Origin: Sulfuritalea sp.
Lineage (GTDB): Bacteria > Pseudomonadota > Gammaproteobacteria > Burkholderiales > Rhodocyclaceae
Length of the DNA stretch: 54,624 bases
Assembly: GCA_022843505.1 (NCBI GenBank)
Contig: JALHNN010000001.1
Coordinates: forward strand, 1-54,624
Direction: 5' to 3'
This document shows positions 8,379-14,321 of the stretch, piece after piece; positions within the stretch are counted from its first letter, which is position 1; each line of letters begins with the position of its first letter. The notes beneath the pieces are model-generated. The model saw only the letters and a program-made list of their open reading frames with translations, was not told the DNA's origin and did no database searches. Position numbers and translations under genes: made by a program.

Positions 8379-8399
8379 GAGGTCAGCTTAGTGTTCGGC
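8299..8399. repeat. attC-like site between cassette genes
   Basis: Left outer box TCCGAAC (8299-8305), 9-base spacer, inner arm starting GACCATCAATGACGGCC; right inner arm ending GGCCGTCATGAGGTC, 8-base spacer, outer box GTTCGGC (8393-8399). The left arm has two extra A residues. The arm sequence differs completely from the GAGCC-type sites but still pairs. Confidence 0.7.
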
Positions 8400-8818
8400 G
8401 AAATACGCACTTCGCTCGGGTGGCCATACTTTTGCCATACGGGCACTGGTTTGTCCCCTAATGGCTCTAGCACTTCGCGCAGTCGCTTCATGTCTTTCGA
8501 GTCCGCCACGCCTTCGTCGTAGGTCTGGCAGTAATTGTCGATGGATGCCCGGTATCGACCGATTTCCGCGTGAAGATGCGCCTTTTCTCGTTCGTCTTTG
8601 GCAATTGCTGCGTCCATTTTTTCAAGCGTCTGTATCGCGCGGAATAGCGTCAGCGTTACCGGGTGCTGATTTGCACGAAATTCGGCAGCCCACTCGCGGA
8701 GGTTATCCACAAGATAAGGCACGCCGAACAAGCGATCAGAGCCAACGCTGACAGCGGCTCCTTGGTTTTCGATAGTTGGATTTGTATTCATGGGTTGAGA
8801 GTAGTTCTGCGCTGTCAT
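8375..8818 (-). CDS. Cassette gene: hypothetical helical protein
   Basis: A 147-residue product (ATG at 8818 overlapping the upstream TGA; ATG at 8791 is an alternative). Residues about 20-32 are the repeat-derived AAVSVGSDRLFG. The body is mainly helical (LFRAIQTLEKMDAAIAKDER, LHAEIGRYRASIDNYCQTY) and could be a coiled coil. The C-terminus ISPNTKLTS is read from the next repeat. Function unknown. Confidence 0.62.
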   Translation of the reverse strand: MTAQNYSQPMNTNPTIENQGAAVSVGSDRLFGVPYLVDNLREWAAEFRANQHPVTLTLFRAIQTLEKMDAAIAKDEREKAHLHAEIGRYRASIDNYCQTYDEGVADSKDMKRLREVLEPLGDKPVPVWQKYGHPSEVRISPNTKLTS

Positions 8819-8842
8819 CGTGGCTCACTCGCAGGGTTCGGC
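8723..8842. repeat. attC-like site (type example of array 1)
   Basis: Outer box GCCGAAC (8723-8729), 9 bases, inner arm GAGCCAACGCTGACAGCG (8739-8756); right inner arm CGCTGTCATCGTGGCTC (8810-8826), 9 bases, outer box GTTCGGC (8836-8842). The outer boxes are perfect reverse complements; inner arms pair over 17 bases with one unpaired A on the left and one mismatch. Length 120, within the range of known attC sites. The next gene starts in the loop. Confidence 0.8.
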
Positions 8843-9234
8843 GTAAGAAGAGCGCGAATGTCGTCGGCGTAGTCTGCCAGCCGCGCACCGCTCTTTGTGC
8901 GCTCGGCCTCTTCCAGCGCGTAGCGCAGTCGGTCGAAGTTGGGTGCCGTGCCAGTCATGCGCGCTTCGATGGCTCTCCATGTCGGCTCGTATTCAGGCCA
9001 GTCAGATTCGACCACCACGCATTGCAGTAGGCTCTTACCTTCGAGCTTCCGCCCACAGGCCACCGTGCTTCCGAGACTGCGGAGTTTGTCCCATTCCACA
9101 CGCGACAGGTGCTTGCGGGCGTCGCTGAGTTTGACGACGAAGTATCTCGGCTCGCGAGCGAACGCCGAACCCACGGCCACAGCACAACCGGCGCGCTCGT
9201 CCGGCTTGCGATCATTTTCAGTTGGATTTTGCAT
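8815..9234 (-). CDS. Cassette gene: hypothetical protein
   Basis: A 139-residue mixed alpha/beta product, unrecognised. Residues 15-25 (AGCAVAVGSAF) are repeat-derived. The body includes YFVVKLSDARKHLSRVEWDK, a short beta-strand with VVVESDWPEYEPTWRAIEAR, and a C-terminal helix. The C-terminus TPNPASEPR comes from the outer box, spacer and inner arm of the downstream attC-like site. Start ATG at 9234 is in the loop of the upstream site. Confidence 0.62.
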   Translation of the reverse strand: MQNPTENDRKPDERAGCAVAVGSAFAREPRYFVVKLSDARKHLSRVEWDKLRSLGSTVACGRKLEGKSLLQCVVVESDWPEYEPTWRAIEARMTGTAPNFDRLRYALEEAERTKSGARLADYADDIRALLTPNPASEPR

Positions 9235-9288
9235 AGAGTGTTGGCGCGGCTTTAGCCCCGCGCCGGTGGCTGATCCGAACCGTTAGCC
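9164..9288. repeat. attC-like site with extra central hairpin
   Basis: Outer box GCCGAAC (9164-9170), 9 bases, inner arm CAGCACAACCGGCGCG; right inner arm CGCGCCGGTGGCTG, 9 bases, outer box GTTAGCC (9282-9288). On the minus strand the methyltransferase stop TAA lies inside GGCTAAC, exactly as in standard cassettes. A separate GGCGCGG/CCGCGCC hairpin sits near 9250. Confidence 0.7.
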
Positions 9289-10059
9289 GAAAGACATCAT
9301 GCGTTGTTGCTGACGCTTGGCCGCAATTTCGCAGTATTCCTCGGAAAGTTCGATGCCGATGGCGTAGCGTCCGAGTTCTCGCGCGGCCTGTAGCGTGGTT
9401 CCGCTGCCCATGAACGGATCGAGCACCGTCATTCCTTCCACGCTCACGCTCGCCATGAGGCGTTTCCACGCGCCAAGCGGCTTCACGCACGGATGGCCGT
9501 TCTTCTCTGGTGTTTCCGTCAGCGTGTAGCTGCATGGTGTGCCGAAGTTCCGCTTCGTCGGGTTTTTGCCGTAGTAGAGGATCGGTTGCGCGTCGAGGTT
9601 GCCCCACGTTTGCAGCCCGACGGCTGCCGGTTGGTAGTAGCACCCGAAGCTGTCCGGCTGCGGATAGCGCATCATGTTCGTGTTCCCCGGCGTCACGACA
9701 GTTGGCCATTTGGCCACGCATCGGCGGATCACGTCCGCCACCACGTCGCGGATATATTCCGGCGTGTCATCGAAGTCGCTCGTGTAGTTTCCCCGCCCGC
9801 GGTTCGTGCTCATGCTGCCACGTCCGCCGTGGATGCCATAGGGCGGGTCAGTCATCACGAGATGGCACTTCATTTCGTCCAGCACTTCGCGGCAGTCCGC
9901 GTGATAGATGGCGCACCATTCATCACGGTAGTAGAGGCTCCTCGAAGAAAGACCGGCTAACCAGTCGCCAGAGCCAACGCCGACAGCGGCCCGAGGTTTC
10001 TCGGGAGTCTGTCCGGCGTCGGATGCCAGTTGAAATTTTGCGCTGTCGGCGTGGCTCAT
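9283..10059 (-). CDS. Cassette gene: beta-class DNA adenine/cytosine-N4 methyltransferase
   Basis: A 258-residue S-adenosylmethionine-dependent DNA methyltransferase. Catalytic motif IV DPPY is at 71-74 and the AdoMet-binding motif DPFMGSGTT at 214-222, the order of beta-class N6-adenine or N4-cytosine enzymes; HPCVKPLGAWKRLM (189-202) precedes motif I as usual. No restriction endonuclease neighbour is visible, so it is probably an orphan enzyme that protects phage DNA or alters regulation. The first ~35 residues, including AAVGVGSG, are encoded by the attC-like site, while the methyltransferase fold begins near residue 42. The start ATG follows the upstream TAG directly. Confidence 0.93.
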   Translation of the reverse strand: MSHADSAKFQLASDAGQTPEKPRAAVGVGSGDWLAGLSSRSLYYRDEWCAIYHADCREVLDEMKCHLVMTDPPYGIHGGRGSMSTNRGRGNYTSDFDDTPEYIRDVVADVIRRCVAKWPTVVTPGNTNMMRYPQPDSFGCYYQPAAVGLQTWGNLDAQPILYYGKNPTKRNFGTPCSYTLTETPEKNGHPCVKPLGAWKRLMASVSVEGMTVLDPFMGSGTTLQAARELGRYAIGIELSEEYCEIAAKRQQQRMMSFG

Positions 10060-10072
10060 CTAGGTGTTGGGC
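9955..10072. repeat. attC-like site at the start of the methyltransferase gene
   Basis: Outer box GGCTAAC (9955-9961), 9 bases, inner arm GAGCCAACGCCGACAGCG (9971-9988); right inner arm CGCTGTCGGCGTGGCTC (10041-10057), 8 bases, outer box GTTGGGC (10066-10072). Inner arms pair over 17 bases with a single extra A and no mismatch. The right box fits the integron core GTTRRRY. Confidence 0.82.
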
Positions 10073-10302
10073 GAAGAGATGCCGTCGTTATCGGCGAGGT
10101 CTTGCACGAGCTGCTTGAGCAGCGAGGCAGGCACACGCACCGCGTCTGCGTGGTTCACTTTCAGCGTGATGTAGGCCAGCGGATTGTCGTCGAAGTATCC
10201 GCGACCCGAGTAGGATTTGGTGTAGGTGGTCGCTGTGGGCGCAGACGCGCCCAACCCGCCAGTCGAGCCAACGCTCACAGTCTGTCCTTTTTCGGTAGTC
10301 AT
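10060..10302 (-). CDS. Cassette gene: small hypothetical protein
   Basis: An 80-residue product starting MTTEKGQTVSVGSTGGLG, of which residues 6-18 are read from the attC-like repeat. The remainder (AYITLKVNHADAVRVPASLL, LVQDLADNDG) resembles a small phage DNA-associated or regulatory protein but no motif is clear. The next gene's ATG follows its TAG stop with no gap. Confidence 0.6.
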   Translation of the reverse strand: MTTEKGQTVSVGSTGGLGASAPTATTYTKSYSGRGYFDDNPLAYITLKVNHADAVRVPASLLKQLVQDLADNDGISSPNT

Positions 10303-10359
10303 AATTACGCTCCGTCTTTTTTGGTGTTCGAGTGAGCGCGGCTCACTTCCATGTTCGGC
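10249..10359. repeat. attC-like site between cassette genes
   Basis: Outer box GCCCAAC (10249-10255), 9 bases, inner arm GAGCCAACGCTCAC (10265-10278); right inner arm GTGAGCGCGGCTC (10332-10344), 8 bases, outer box GTTCGGC (10353-10359). One unpaired A on the left. The left box matches the consensus RYYYAAC. Confidence 0.78.
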
Positions 10360-10703
10360 AGAATCACGATGCTGTTCGAGATGCCGTCCCACGCGGCCAT
10401 CTGGTAGCCGCTGGCGTTGCCATCGATTTCACCGTCCACGATGTCGCGGAAGTGTGCGGCGATGTTCCACACCTTGTAGGCTGGAAAGTAGAAGGCGCGC
10501 AGCGGTTTCGCGTCCTTGAAGATTTCGATTAGCGCGTCCTGTTTGCGCGGCTCCTTGAGGTAGCTTGCGCGCACAGTGTAGCCGCGATCCGGTTCCTTGG
10601 ACTCGAAGGCAATCGAGTCGATCAAAGAGCCGAACGAGGGGCCAGACCCAACGAGCACAGCGGCTCCTTGGTCGGCGGTAGTGGGTTCTGTATTCGTGTC
10701 CAT
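10305..10703 (-). CDS. Cassette gene: hypothetical protein
   Basis: A 132-residue product with start ATG 10703 in the repeat loop. Residues about 10-24 (DQGAAVLVGSGPSFG) are repeat-encoded. The body has RGYTVRASYLKEPRKQDALI and PAYKVWNIAAHFRDIVDG, suggesting an alpha/beta fold; unrecognised. The C-terminus LPNMEVSRAHSNTKKDGA is read through the left half of the next site. Confidence 0.62.
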   Translation of the reverse strand: MDTNTEPTTADQGAAVLVGSGPSFGSLIDSIAFESKEPDRGYTVRASYLKEPRKQDALIEIFKDAKPLRAFYFPAYKVWNIAAHFRDIVDGEIDGNASGYQMAAWDGISNSIVILPNMEVSRAHSNTKKDGA

Positions 10704-10747
10704 AGAGTTATTTGCGCTGTGCTCGCGGGTCATCCCCGGTGTTGGGC
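10629..10747. repeat. attC-like site with covarying inner arms
   Basis: Outer box GCCGAAC (10629-10635), 9 bases, inner arm GACCCAACGAGCACAGCG (10645-10662); right inner arm CGCTGTGCTCGCGGGTC (10715-10731), 9 bases, outer box GTTGGGC (10741-10747). Several positions differ from the sites at 8723 and 9955, and each change is compensated on the partner arm. Confidence 0.8.
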
Positions 10748-10980
10748 CTCGTCCGCCGCAGGAGCCGACCATAGCCATGCAGGCGCTCTCCGACTGTGCA
10801 TGTGGCGGGGATTTTGCTCGGCCACCACATATCGCCGTGCCTTATGACCGTGCCGTTTTTCACAGGCTTCCAGCCTCGGGGGTAGTCGGGCGGACGAGGC
10901 CCAACCAGCCGACCACAGCGAACGCCCTTCATGCGGCCTTTCTTCGTGGATGGCGTTCTACGCTCGTGTGATGTTTTCAT
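10708..10980 (-). CDS. Cassette gene: small basic protein
   Basis: A 90-residue, strongly basic product (MKTSHERRTPSTKKGRMKGV at the N-terminus). The segment CGRLVGPRPPDYPRGW corresponds to the repeat outer box. MWWPSKIPATCTVGERLHGY suggests a small folded core. Unrecognised; may be a nucleic-acid binding peptide, on charge alone. Confidence 0.5.
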   Translation of the reverse strand: MKTSHERRTPSTKKGRMKGVRCGRLVGPRPPDYPRGWKPVKNGTVIRHGDMWWPSKIPATCTVGERLHGYGRLLRRTRPNTGDDPRAQRK

Positions 10981-11035
10981 AGTTCAAAGGGTTTCACGTC
11001 CGCCCTCGGGCGTCCGCTGATTCGGATTGTTAGCG
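10899..11035. repeat. attC-like site between cassette genes
   Basis: Outer box GCCCAAC (10899-10905), 10 bases, inner arm CAGCGAACGCCC (10916-10927); right inner arm GGGCGTCCGCTG (11009-11020 approx.), 9 bases, outer box GTTAGCG (11029-11035). On the minus strand the preceding gene stops with TAA inside CGCTAAC, then AATCCGAAT and CAGCGGACG follow, which closely resembles published attC left halves. Confidence 0.75.
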
Positions 11036-11398
11036 AAGCCAGCGTGCGGTTGTGCCATCGCGCAGAGTGAGCGTGTCGCCGCACGACATGACGACTTCCC
11101 CTGATTCAAGTTCCACGCGCTCGCCGTTCGGCAGTTCTGCGCGGTATTTTCCGCCGTTCCACTTCGGAAGGTTTACTTGCTCCGGGTGCTCGATGTAGCC
11201 TACTGCCCACCAGTGGTGTCCGCCATCCGAGATTTCCATGAGCACGTTGTCGCTTATCGCGAAGTGCGAGAAGTCGGGTTGCTTGCCGTATCGCTGCACG
11301 ATTTCGAGGGCGAGCAGTTCTTCGGTAGTCTCGAACGGGACCGCTGTCGGATGGTCCACGTCGCAGAATGATGGGATGTGTTGTTTGAATGAGTTCAT
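11030..11398 (-). CDS. Cassette gene: hypothetical protein
   Basis: A 122-residue product with ATG at 11398, 13 bases after the GTTAGCG box, the canonical position for a cassette gene. The middle half (VLMEISDGGHHWWAVGYIE) and the C-terminal beta-rich part (YRAELPNGERVELESGEVVM, DTLTLRDGTTARWL) suggest a small beta-barrel. Unrecognised. Confidence 0.65.
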   Translation of the reverse strand: MNSFKQHIPSFCDVDHPTAVPFETTEELLALEIVQRYGKQPDFSHFAISDNVLMEISDGGHHWWAVGYIEHPEQVNLPKWNGGKYRAELPNGERVELESGEVVMSCGDTLTLRDGTTARWLR

Positions 11399-11410
11399 AA
11401 GAATGAAAGA

Positions 11411-11499
11411 CGCTAACAAGCGATTAGAGACAACGCGGGGACTGGCCGCTTTCTGCATTCGGGGCCAGAGGGCCGCGTGTCTCACTCGCGATGTTCAGG
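11411..11499. repeat. attC-like site between cassette genes
   Basis: Outer box CGCTAAC (11411-11417), 9 bases, a 21-base inner arm beginning GAGACAACGCGG (11427-11447); its partner ends CCGCGTGTCTC (11463-11483), then 9 bases and GTTCAGG (11493-11499). One unpaired A on the left arm and a small internal mismatch. Loop of only 15 bases. Confidence 0.75.
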
Positions 11500-11711
11500 G
11501 AAATCGGTTCGTGCTTTTCGCAGGTGCTGTCTTCAGGGCGCCAGTCGATTTTATCTTTCACCAGTTCGCACCATCCCATGATGCGGCCCGAAAGTTGCAT
11601 GGTCTTCGTTGGCACGGATGGCATCCCCCAGTGTCTGCATGAGAAGCACCGGGGACGCCGAGCCCCCGGATCAATCGGCAGAGCCAACGCTCCATGTTCA
11701 TGTGTTTTCAT
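11424..11711 (-). CDS. Cassette gene: small zinc-ribbon-like protein
   Basis: A 95-residue product with four cysteines in zinc-finger spacing: CFSC (22-25), GWC around 48 and TCEKH around 64. Such CxxC...C...C phage proteins usually bind Zn; role unknown. It is the first gene of array 1, with ATG overlapping the VRR-NUC stop (ATGA). Residues 4-14 derive from a half site (GAGCCAACGCTCC on the plus strand near 11681) that lacks a clear GTT box, so the array seems joined to the recombination operon here. The C-terminus LAPNAESGQSPRCL is repeat-encoded. Confidence 0.65.
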   Translation of the reverse strand: MKTHEHGALALPIDPGARRPRCFSCRHWGMPSVPTKTMQLSGRIMGWCELVKDKIDWRPEDSTCEKHEPISLNIASETRGPLAPNAESGQSPRCL

Positions 11712-12289
11712 GCGAAATCTTTCGCGGCGTTAAGATAACCCAAAATCATCCTCCGCGCCACGTCCTCCGAGCGCGCCACCCCGACGTTGTATCCTTGCTT
11801 GGAAAGCTGGCGGTGAAATTCCTCCTGCTCTGGCGTCACCACTCCGGTCTCGGTCTTCACCTCAATGAACAGGCCCTTCCCGGTAGGGGTGGTCACGGCC
11901 AGTATCAGGTCGGGCGCACCGCGCCGCAGACCCTCGGCCTTCATAATGGCACCCGTCACGTCCCCTCCACGGAATCCCCCATTAGGAGTCGAGAACAGCA
12001 GGATCTCTGGAATGCCCAGCCTGACACACTCCTTGGACCACCAAGCGATAACGGCGCGCTGAATCCTGCTCTCCTCGTTGTTCCTGCGCTTGCGCTTGGC
12101 TGCCGGCGGCAATATGAAGCCGTCCAGGCTTCCGTGCTTTTCCGTCCAAGCGTTGATCGCCCTCAGTTGGTGTTTGTCGTAGGGCACGGGCGGCGGAGGC
12201 TGGCGTAATACCGCTGCATCCGGCGGTAATACTTGCCAAGCTGGGAGAGGCGGCCCACCGGACGCCCGGGGCGTTCGATGGGTTCCCAT
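11708..12289 (-). CDS. VRR-NUC domain nuclease
   Basis: A PD-(D/E)XK nuclease of the VRR-NUC type. Seen motifs: ESRIQRAVIAWW near residue 74, STPNGG, GAPDLILAV with the catalytic Asp, and GLFIEVKTETG with the E-x-K pair, followed by QEEFHRQLSKQGYNVGVAR. The family includes phage Holliday-junction or flap-type nucleases. It ends the recombination operon. The 193-residue form starts at 12289, but residues 1-34 are low complexity and overlap a convincing small gene in another frame, so GTG at 12187 (159 residues) is a likely alternative start. Confidence 0.9.
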   Translation of the reverse strand: MGTHRTPRASGGPPLPAWQVLPPDAAVLRQPPPPVPYDKHQLRAINAWTEKHGSLDGFILPPAAKRKRRNNEESRIQRAVIAWWSKECVRLGIPEILLFSTPNGGFRGGDVTGAIMKAEGLRRGAPDLILAVTTPTGKGLFIEVKTETGVVTPEQEEFHRQLSKQGYNVGVARSEDVARRMILGYLNAAKDFA

Positions 12290-12318
12290 GGGTGGTAGTG
12301 TTTCTTCTTCATGGTCAT
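12163..12318 (-). CDS. Small basic protein (51 residues)
   Basis: ATG at 12318 overlaps the stop of the nuclease gene (TGATG). The product, MTMKKKHYHPWEPIERPGRP followed by VGRLSQLGKYYRRMQRYYAS and LRRPCPTTNTN, is Tyr/Arg-rich and has protein-like composition throughout, unlike the other frame. ATG at 12312 is a second possible start. Its coupled position between two nuclease genes suggests a recombination accessory; function unknown. Confidence 0.6.
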   Translation of the reverse strand: MTMKKKHYHPWEPIERPGRPVGRLSQLGKYYRRMQRYYASLRRPCPTTNTN

Positions 12319-13487
12319 CAAATTTTCACGAGCCACTCATTGACCGCCTGATCCAGCAGCGGCTTGAGGGTGGCATCGACAACGCCCTTTGCGGTGACGG
12401 GGGCTGCGCCCCCCTTGTTGATGCCGCGTTCCTCGGCGATTTCGTCGATCAAGCGAGACATGGAAATCTTGACGGTGGTGGAAAACCGTTCTTCGGACTC
12501 CAGCAGGTCCTTGGCACGGCGATAGTAGGTATAGGGTTGAACACCATCCTTGAGCGAGTATTGGCCTCCGTGCGGGCGCAGGACGTAACTGCCGCCATCG
12601 GCGCAGGGCAGCGAGCCGTTGCGCTTTATGCGGTCCTTAGCCATGGCAATGGCATCATCGATCGGGGTCGCCAGCCGCCGGCCGATCTCGACGAACTTGG
12701 ACAGCGTGAGGTCGTCCGGCTCCGGTCCGGTCGCCGCCAATGCTTCGGGGGTGAGGGTCATCTTCATAGATTCAAGCTCTTCCATTTCTGCCCTCAGCGC
12801 CGGGCAGCTGGGGCCAATGCAGTAGTCGCACCACGGGCCGGTGTGCAACTCATCCTGCCTGTCTAGCTGGGCGCCCATCCGGTTGTCGAGAGCGGAGACC
12901 ACGCCGTTCACGATCTCGGGGCCAACCACGACCGTCGAAACGCGGTCAAATCCAGCCTCTTCGTCGGCGTAAAACTGCACGATCTGGACCATGGCGTTCT
13001 GGATCTCGGCCCACGCCCGTTTTACCAAGGCCAAGTAACCGTTTCCCTGCTCGTTTTCCGATGCCGGATCAACGATCTTTCGTCCGGTCTTCCAGTCGAT
13101 GATGATGACGCTTTTCCCGTCCGGACTGATCGCCAGCAGGTCGATGTGACCGGATTGAATCCACCGCTCGTAACGGTAGGCCAGCCCAACCTCAACCATG
13201 AGGGTCCAGTCGTCCGGCACCGTTTCTCGGATGTGCCGAATCGCCCAGCCCACGATCCACATTGAGAACGCCGGAAGGCGGTAGCCGGCCGGAACGTCAG
13301 GCGCGGCCAGCTCTTCGGGCCCCTCGGCCCCCAGTTCGTCGATGGCGCGCCGCGCAATCAGGTAATGCAGCATGGCGCCCTCGTGGCCGTCATCCCCCTG
13401 GCGGGAGCGCACCTTGGGGCGCAGGACTATCGAGGCCCCGCAATTCAGGGCGCGCTTCAATTCGCTGGTGCGGATGGTGGGAATCAA
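12318..13487 (-). CDS. RecB/Cas4-like PD-(D/E)XK exonuclease
   Basis: A 389-residue nuclease. GHIDLLAISPDGKSVIIIDW (about 114-132) contains the catalytic Asp and the D-W-K signature follows (IDWKTG), and an AMVQIVQFYADE segment fits the downstream Gln motif of RecB-type nucleases. A cysteine cluster WCDYC...C (about 219-228) may bind an Fe-S cluster as in Cas4/AddB-like enzymes. It probably degrades DNA ends to feed strand annealing with the neighbouring protein at 14322. It overlaps the next gene by 4 bases and follows the same operon. Confidence 0.88.
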   Translation of the reverse strand: MIPTIRTSELKRALNCGASIVLRPKVRSRQGDDGHEGAMLHYLIARRAIDELGAEGPEELAAPDVPAGYRLPAFSMWIVGWAIRHIRETVPDDWTLMVEVGLAYRYERWIQSGHIDLLAISPDGKSVIIIDWKTGRKIVDPASENEQGNGYLALVKRAWAEIQNAMVQIVQFYADEEAGFDRVSTVVVGPEIVNGVVSALDNRMGAQLDRQDELHTGPWCDYCIGPSCPALRAEMEELESMKMTLTPEALAATGPEPDDLTLSKFVEIGRRLATPIDDAIAMAKDRIKRNGSLPCADGGSYVLRPHGGQYSLKDGVQPYTYYRRAKDLLESEERFSTTVKISMSRLIDEIAEERGINKGGAAPVTAKGVVDATLKPLLDQAVNEWLVKI

Positions 13488-14293
13488 AACATCCTCCGTC
13501 CCGTCGATACCGGCTCCCGCTTGATCTCAAATGACACGCCCGGGCATGTCGGCACGGCAGAACCTTCCTTCCACGGCGTACAGAAGGTTGCAATCAGCCC
13601 CTGCGTGTTGGGGGTGCGGATGACGAACTGATCGGGGAGAGCGGCAAGGTCTGTGACGGTGGGAACCAAAGTGACACGGAAGGAAACGCCAATCGGCTTG
13701 GCGGCTACCGGCGCAGGTGCATAGCGGACCGCCTCGATGGCCTTCTCGGTCTCAGTTTTTTCGCGAGGGGCCTCCGGCTCCAAGGAATCCTCCAATAGAA
13801 GAACGTCGCCCTCTTCAGCAGCCTCCAGCGCAGCCGCTTCCTGTTCGCGTTGGAGCCGCATGGCTTCGTCGGCCAGACGTTTCGCCTCCTTCTCCTCGGC
13901 CAATCGGATGGCTTCAAGACGCGCCAGTTCCTTCTGCCGGGCGGCCTCGGCCTCGCGGGCGCGCCTATCCTGCTCGATGACGTAGGCGGTAAGGCGCTGC
14001 TTGAGCTTGTCCTTGGCGGCCTCGATCCGCTCCATCGGCTCTCTGGCAGCAGCGTCGATCAGGCGCCCGGCCTCGATGAACGGCGCCTTCAGTCCCTTGC
14101 GCGTGGCATCAAGCTTTTTGCCGGCTGTCGTCAGCCTGATTTGAATGTCGGCCGCAGCCTGGGCGCCGGCATCGTCATTGATGGCCAAGGCGGCAACTTG
14201 GGCCTCGACCTGGGCGAGGGTTTCAAGGAAACGGGAGTCGGCGAGGACGACCGGAGCCTGAATCTCGGGAATGGCAACAGTCAGGCTGTTCAT
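13484..14293 (-). CDS. Coiled-coil recombination-associated protein
   Basis: A 269-residue protein with a long charged helix (residues about 90-150, rich in AREAEAARQKELARLEAIRL) flanked by a helical N-terminus and a beta-rich C-terminal domain (VSFRVTLVPTVTDLAALPDQ). It resembles the phage proteins often found between exonuclease and annealing genes. It is coupled to the RecB-like gene (ATGA). Role in recombination is inferred from position. Confidence 0.6.
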   Translation of the reverse strand: MNSLTVAIPEIQAPVVLADSRFLETLAQVEAQVAALAINDDAGAQAAADIQIRLTTAGKKLDATRKGLKAPFIEAGRLIDAAAREPMERIEAAKDKLKQRLTAYVIEQDRRAREAEAARQKELARLEAIRLAEEKEAKRLADEAMRLQREQEAAALEAAEEGDVLLLEDSLEPEAPREKTETEKAIEAVRYAPAPVAAKPIGVSFRVTLVPTVTDLAALPDQFVIRTPNTQGLIATFCTPWKEGSAVPTCPGVSFEIKREPVSTGRRMF

Positions 14294-14321
14294 GGTAACA
14301 CCTCCCGAATCTTCACGCGCT

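Larger units (their letters stand above)
6732..11711 (-). mobile_element. Array 1: attC-like cassette array of twelve genes
   Basis: Twelve minus-strand genes are separated by structured inverted repeats with integron attC architecture. Nine boundaries have both outer and inner arms, one (7580-7697) has both inner arms but only one clear outer box, and the two array ends keep only half sites. Outer boxes end in AAC on the left and start with GTT on the right; spacers to the inner arm are mostly 8-9 bases; inner arms pair with changed sequences. No site-specific recombinase gene is present, so the array would need an integrase supplied by the host, like CALIN elements. Genes run opposite to the polarity expected if the longer inner arm marks the cassette 3' side. 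The array replaces nothing obvious and sits between the recombination operon and a glycosyltransferase. Confidence 0.75.

Noticed and set aside
6732..11711. CRISPR array as explanation for regular repeats
   Set aside because: Repeats are not direct identical units, spacers are whole genes, and no cas genes are present.
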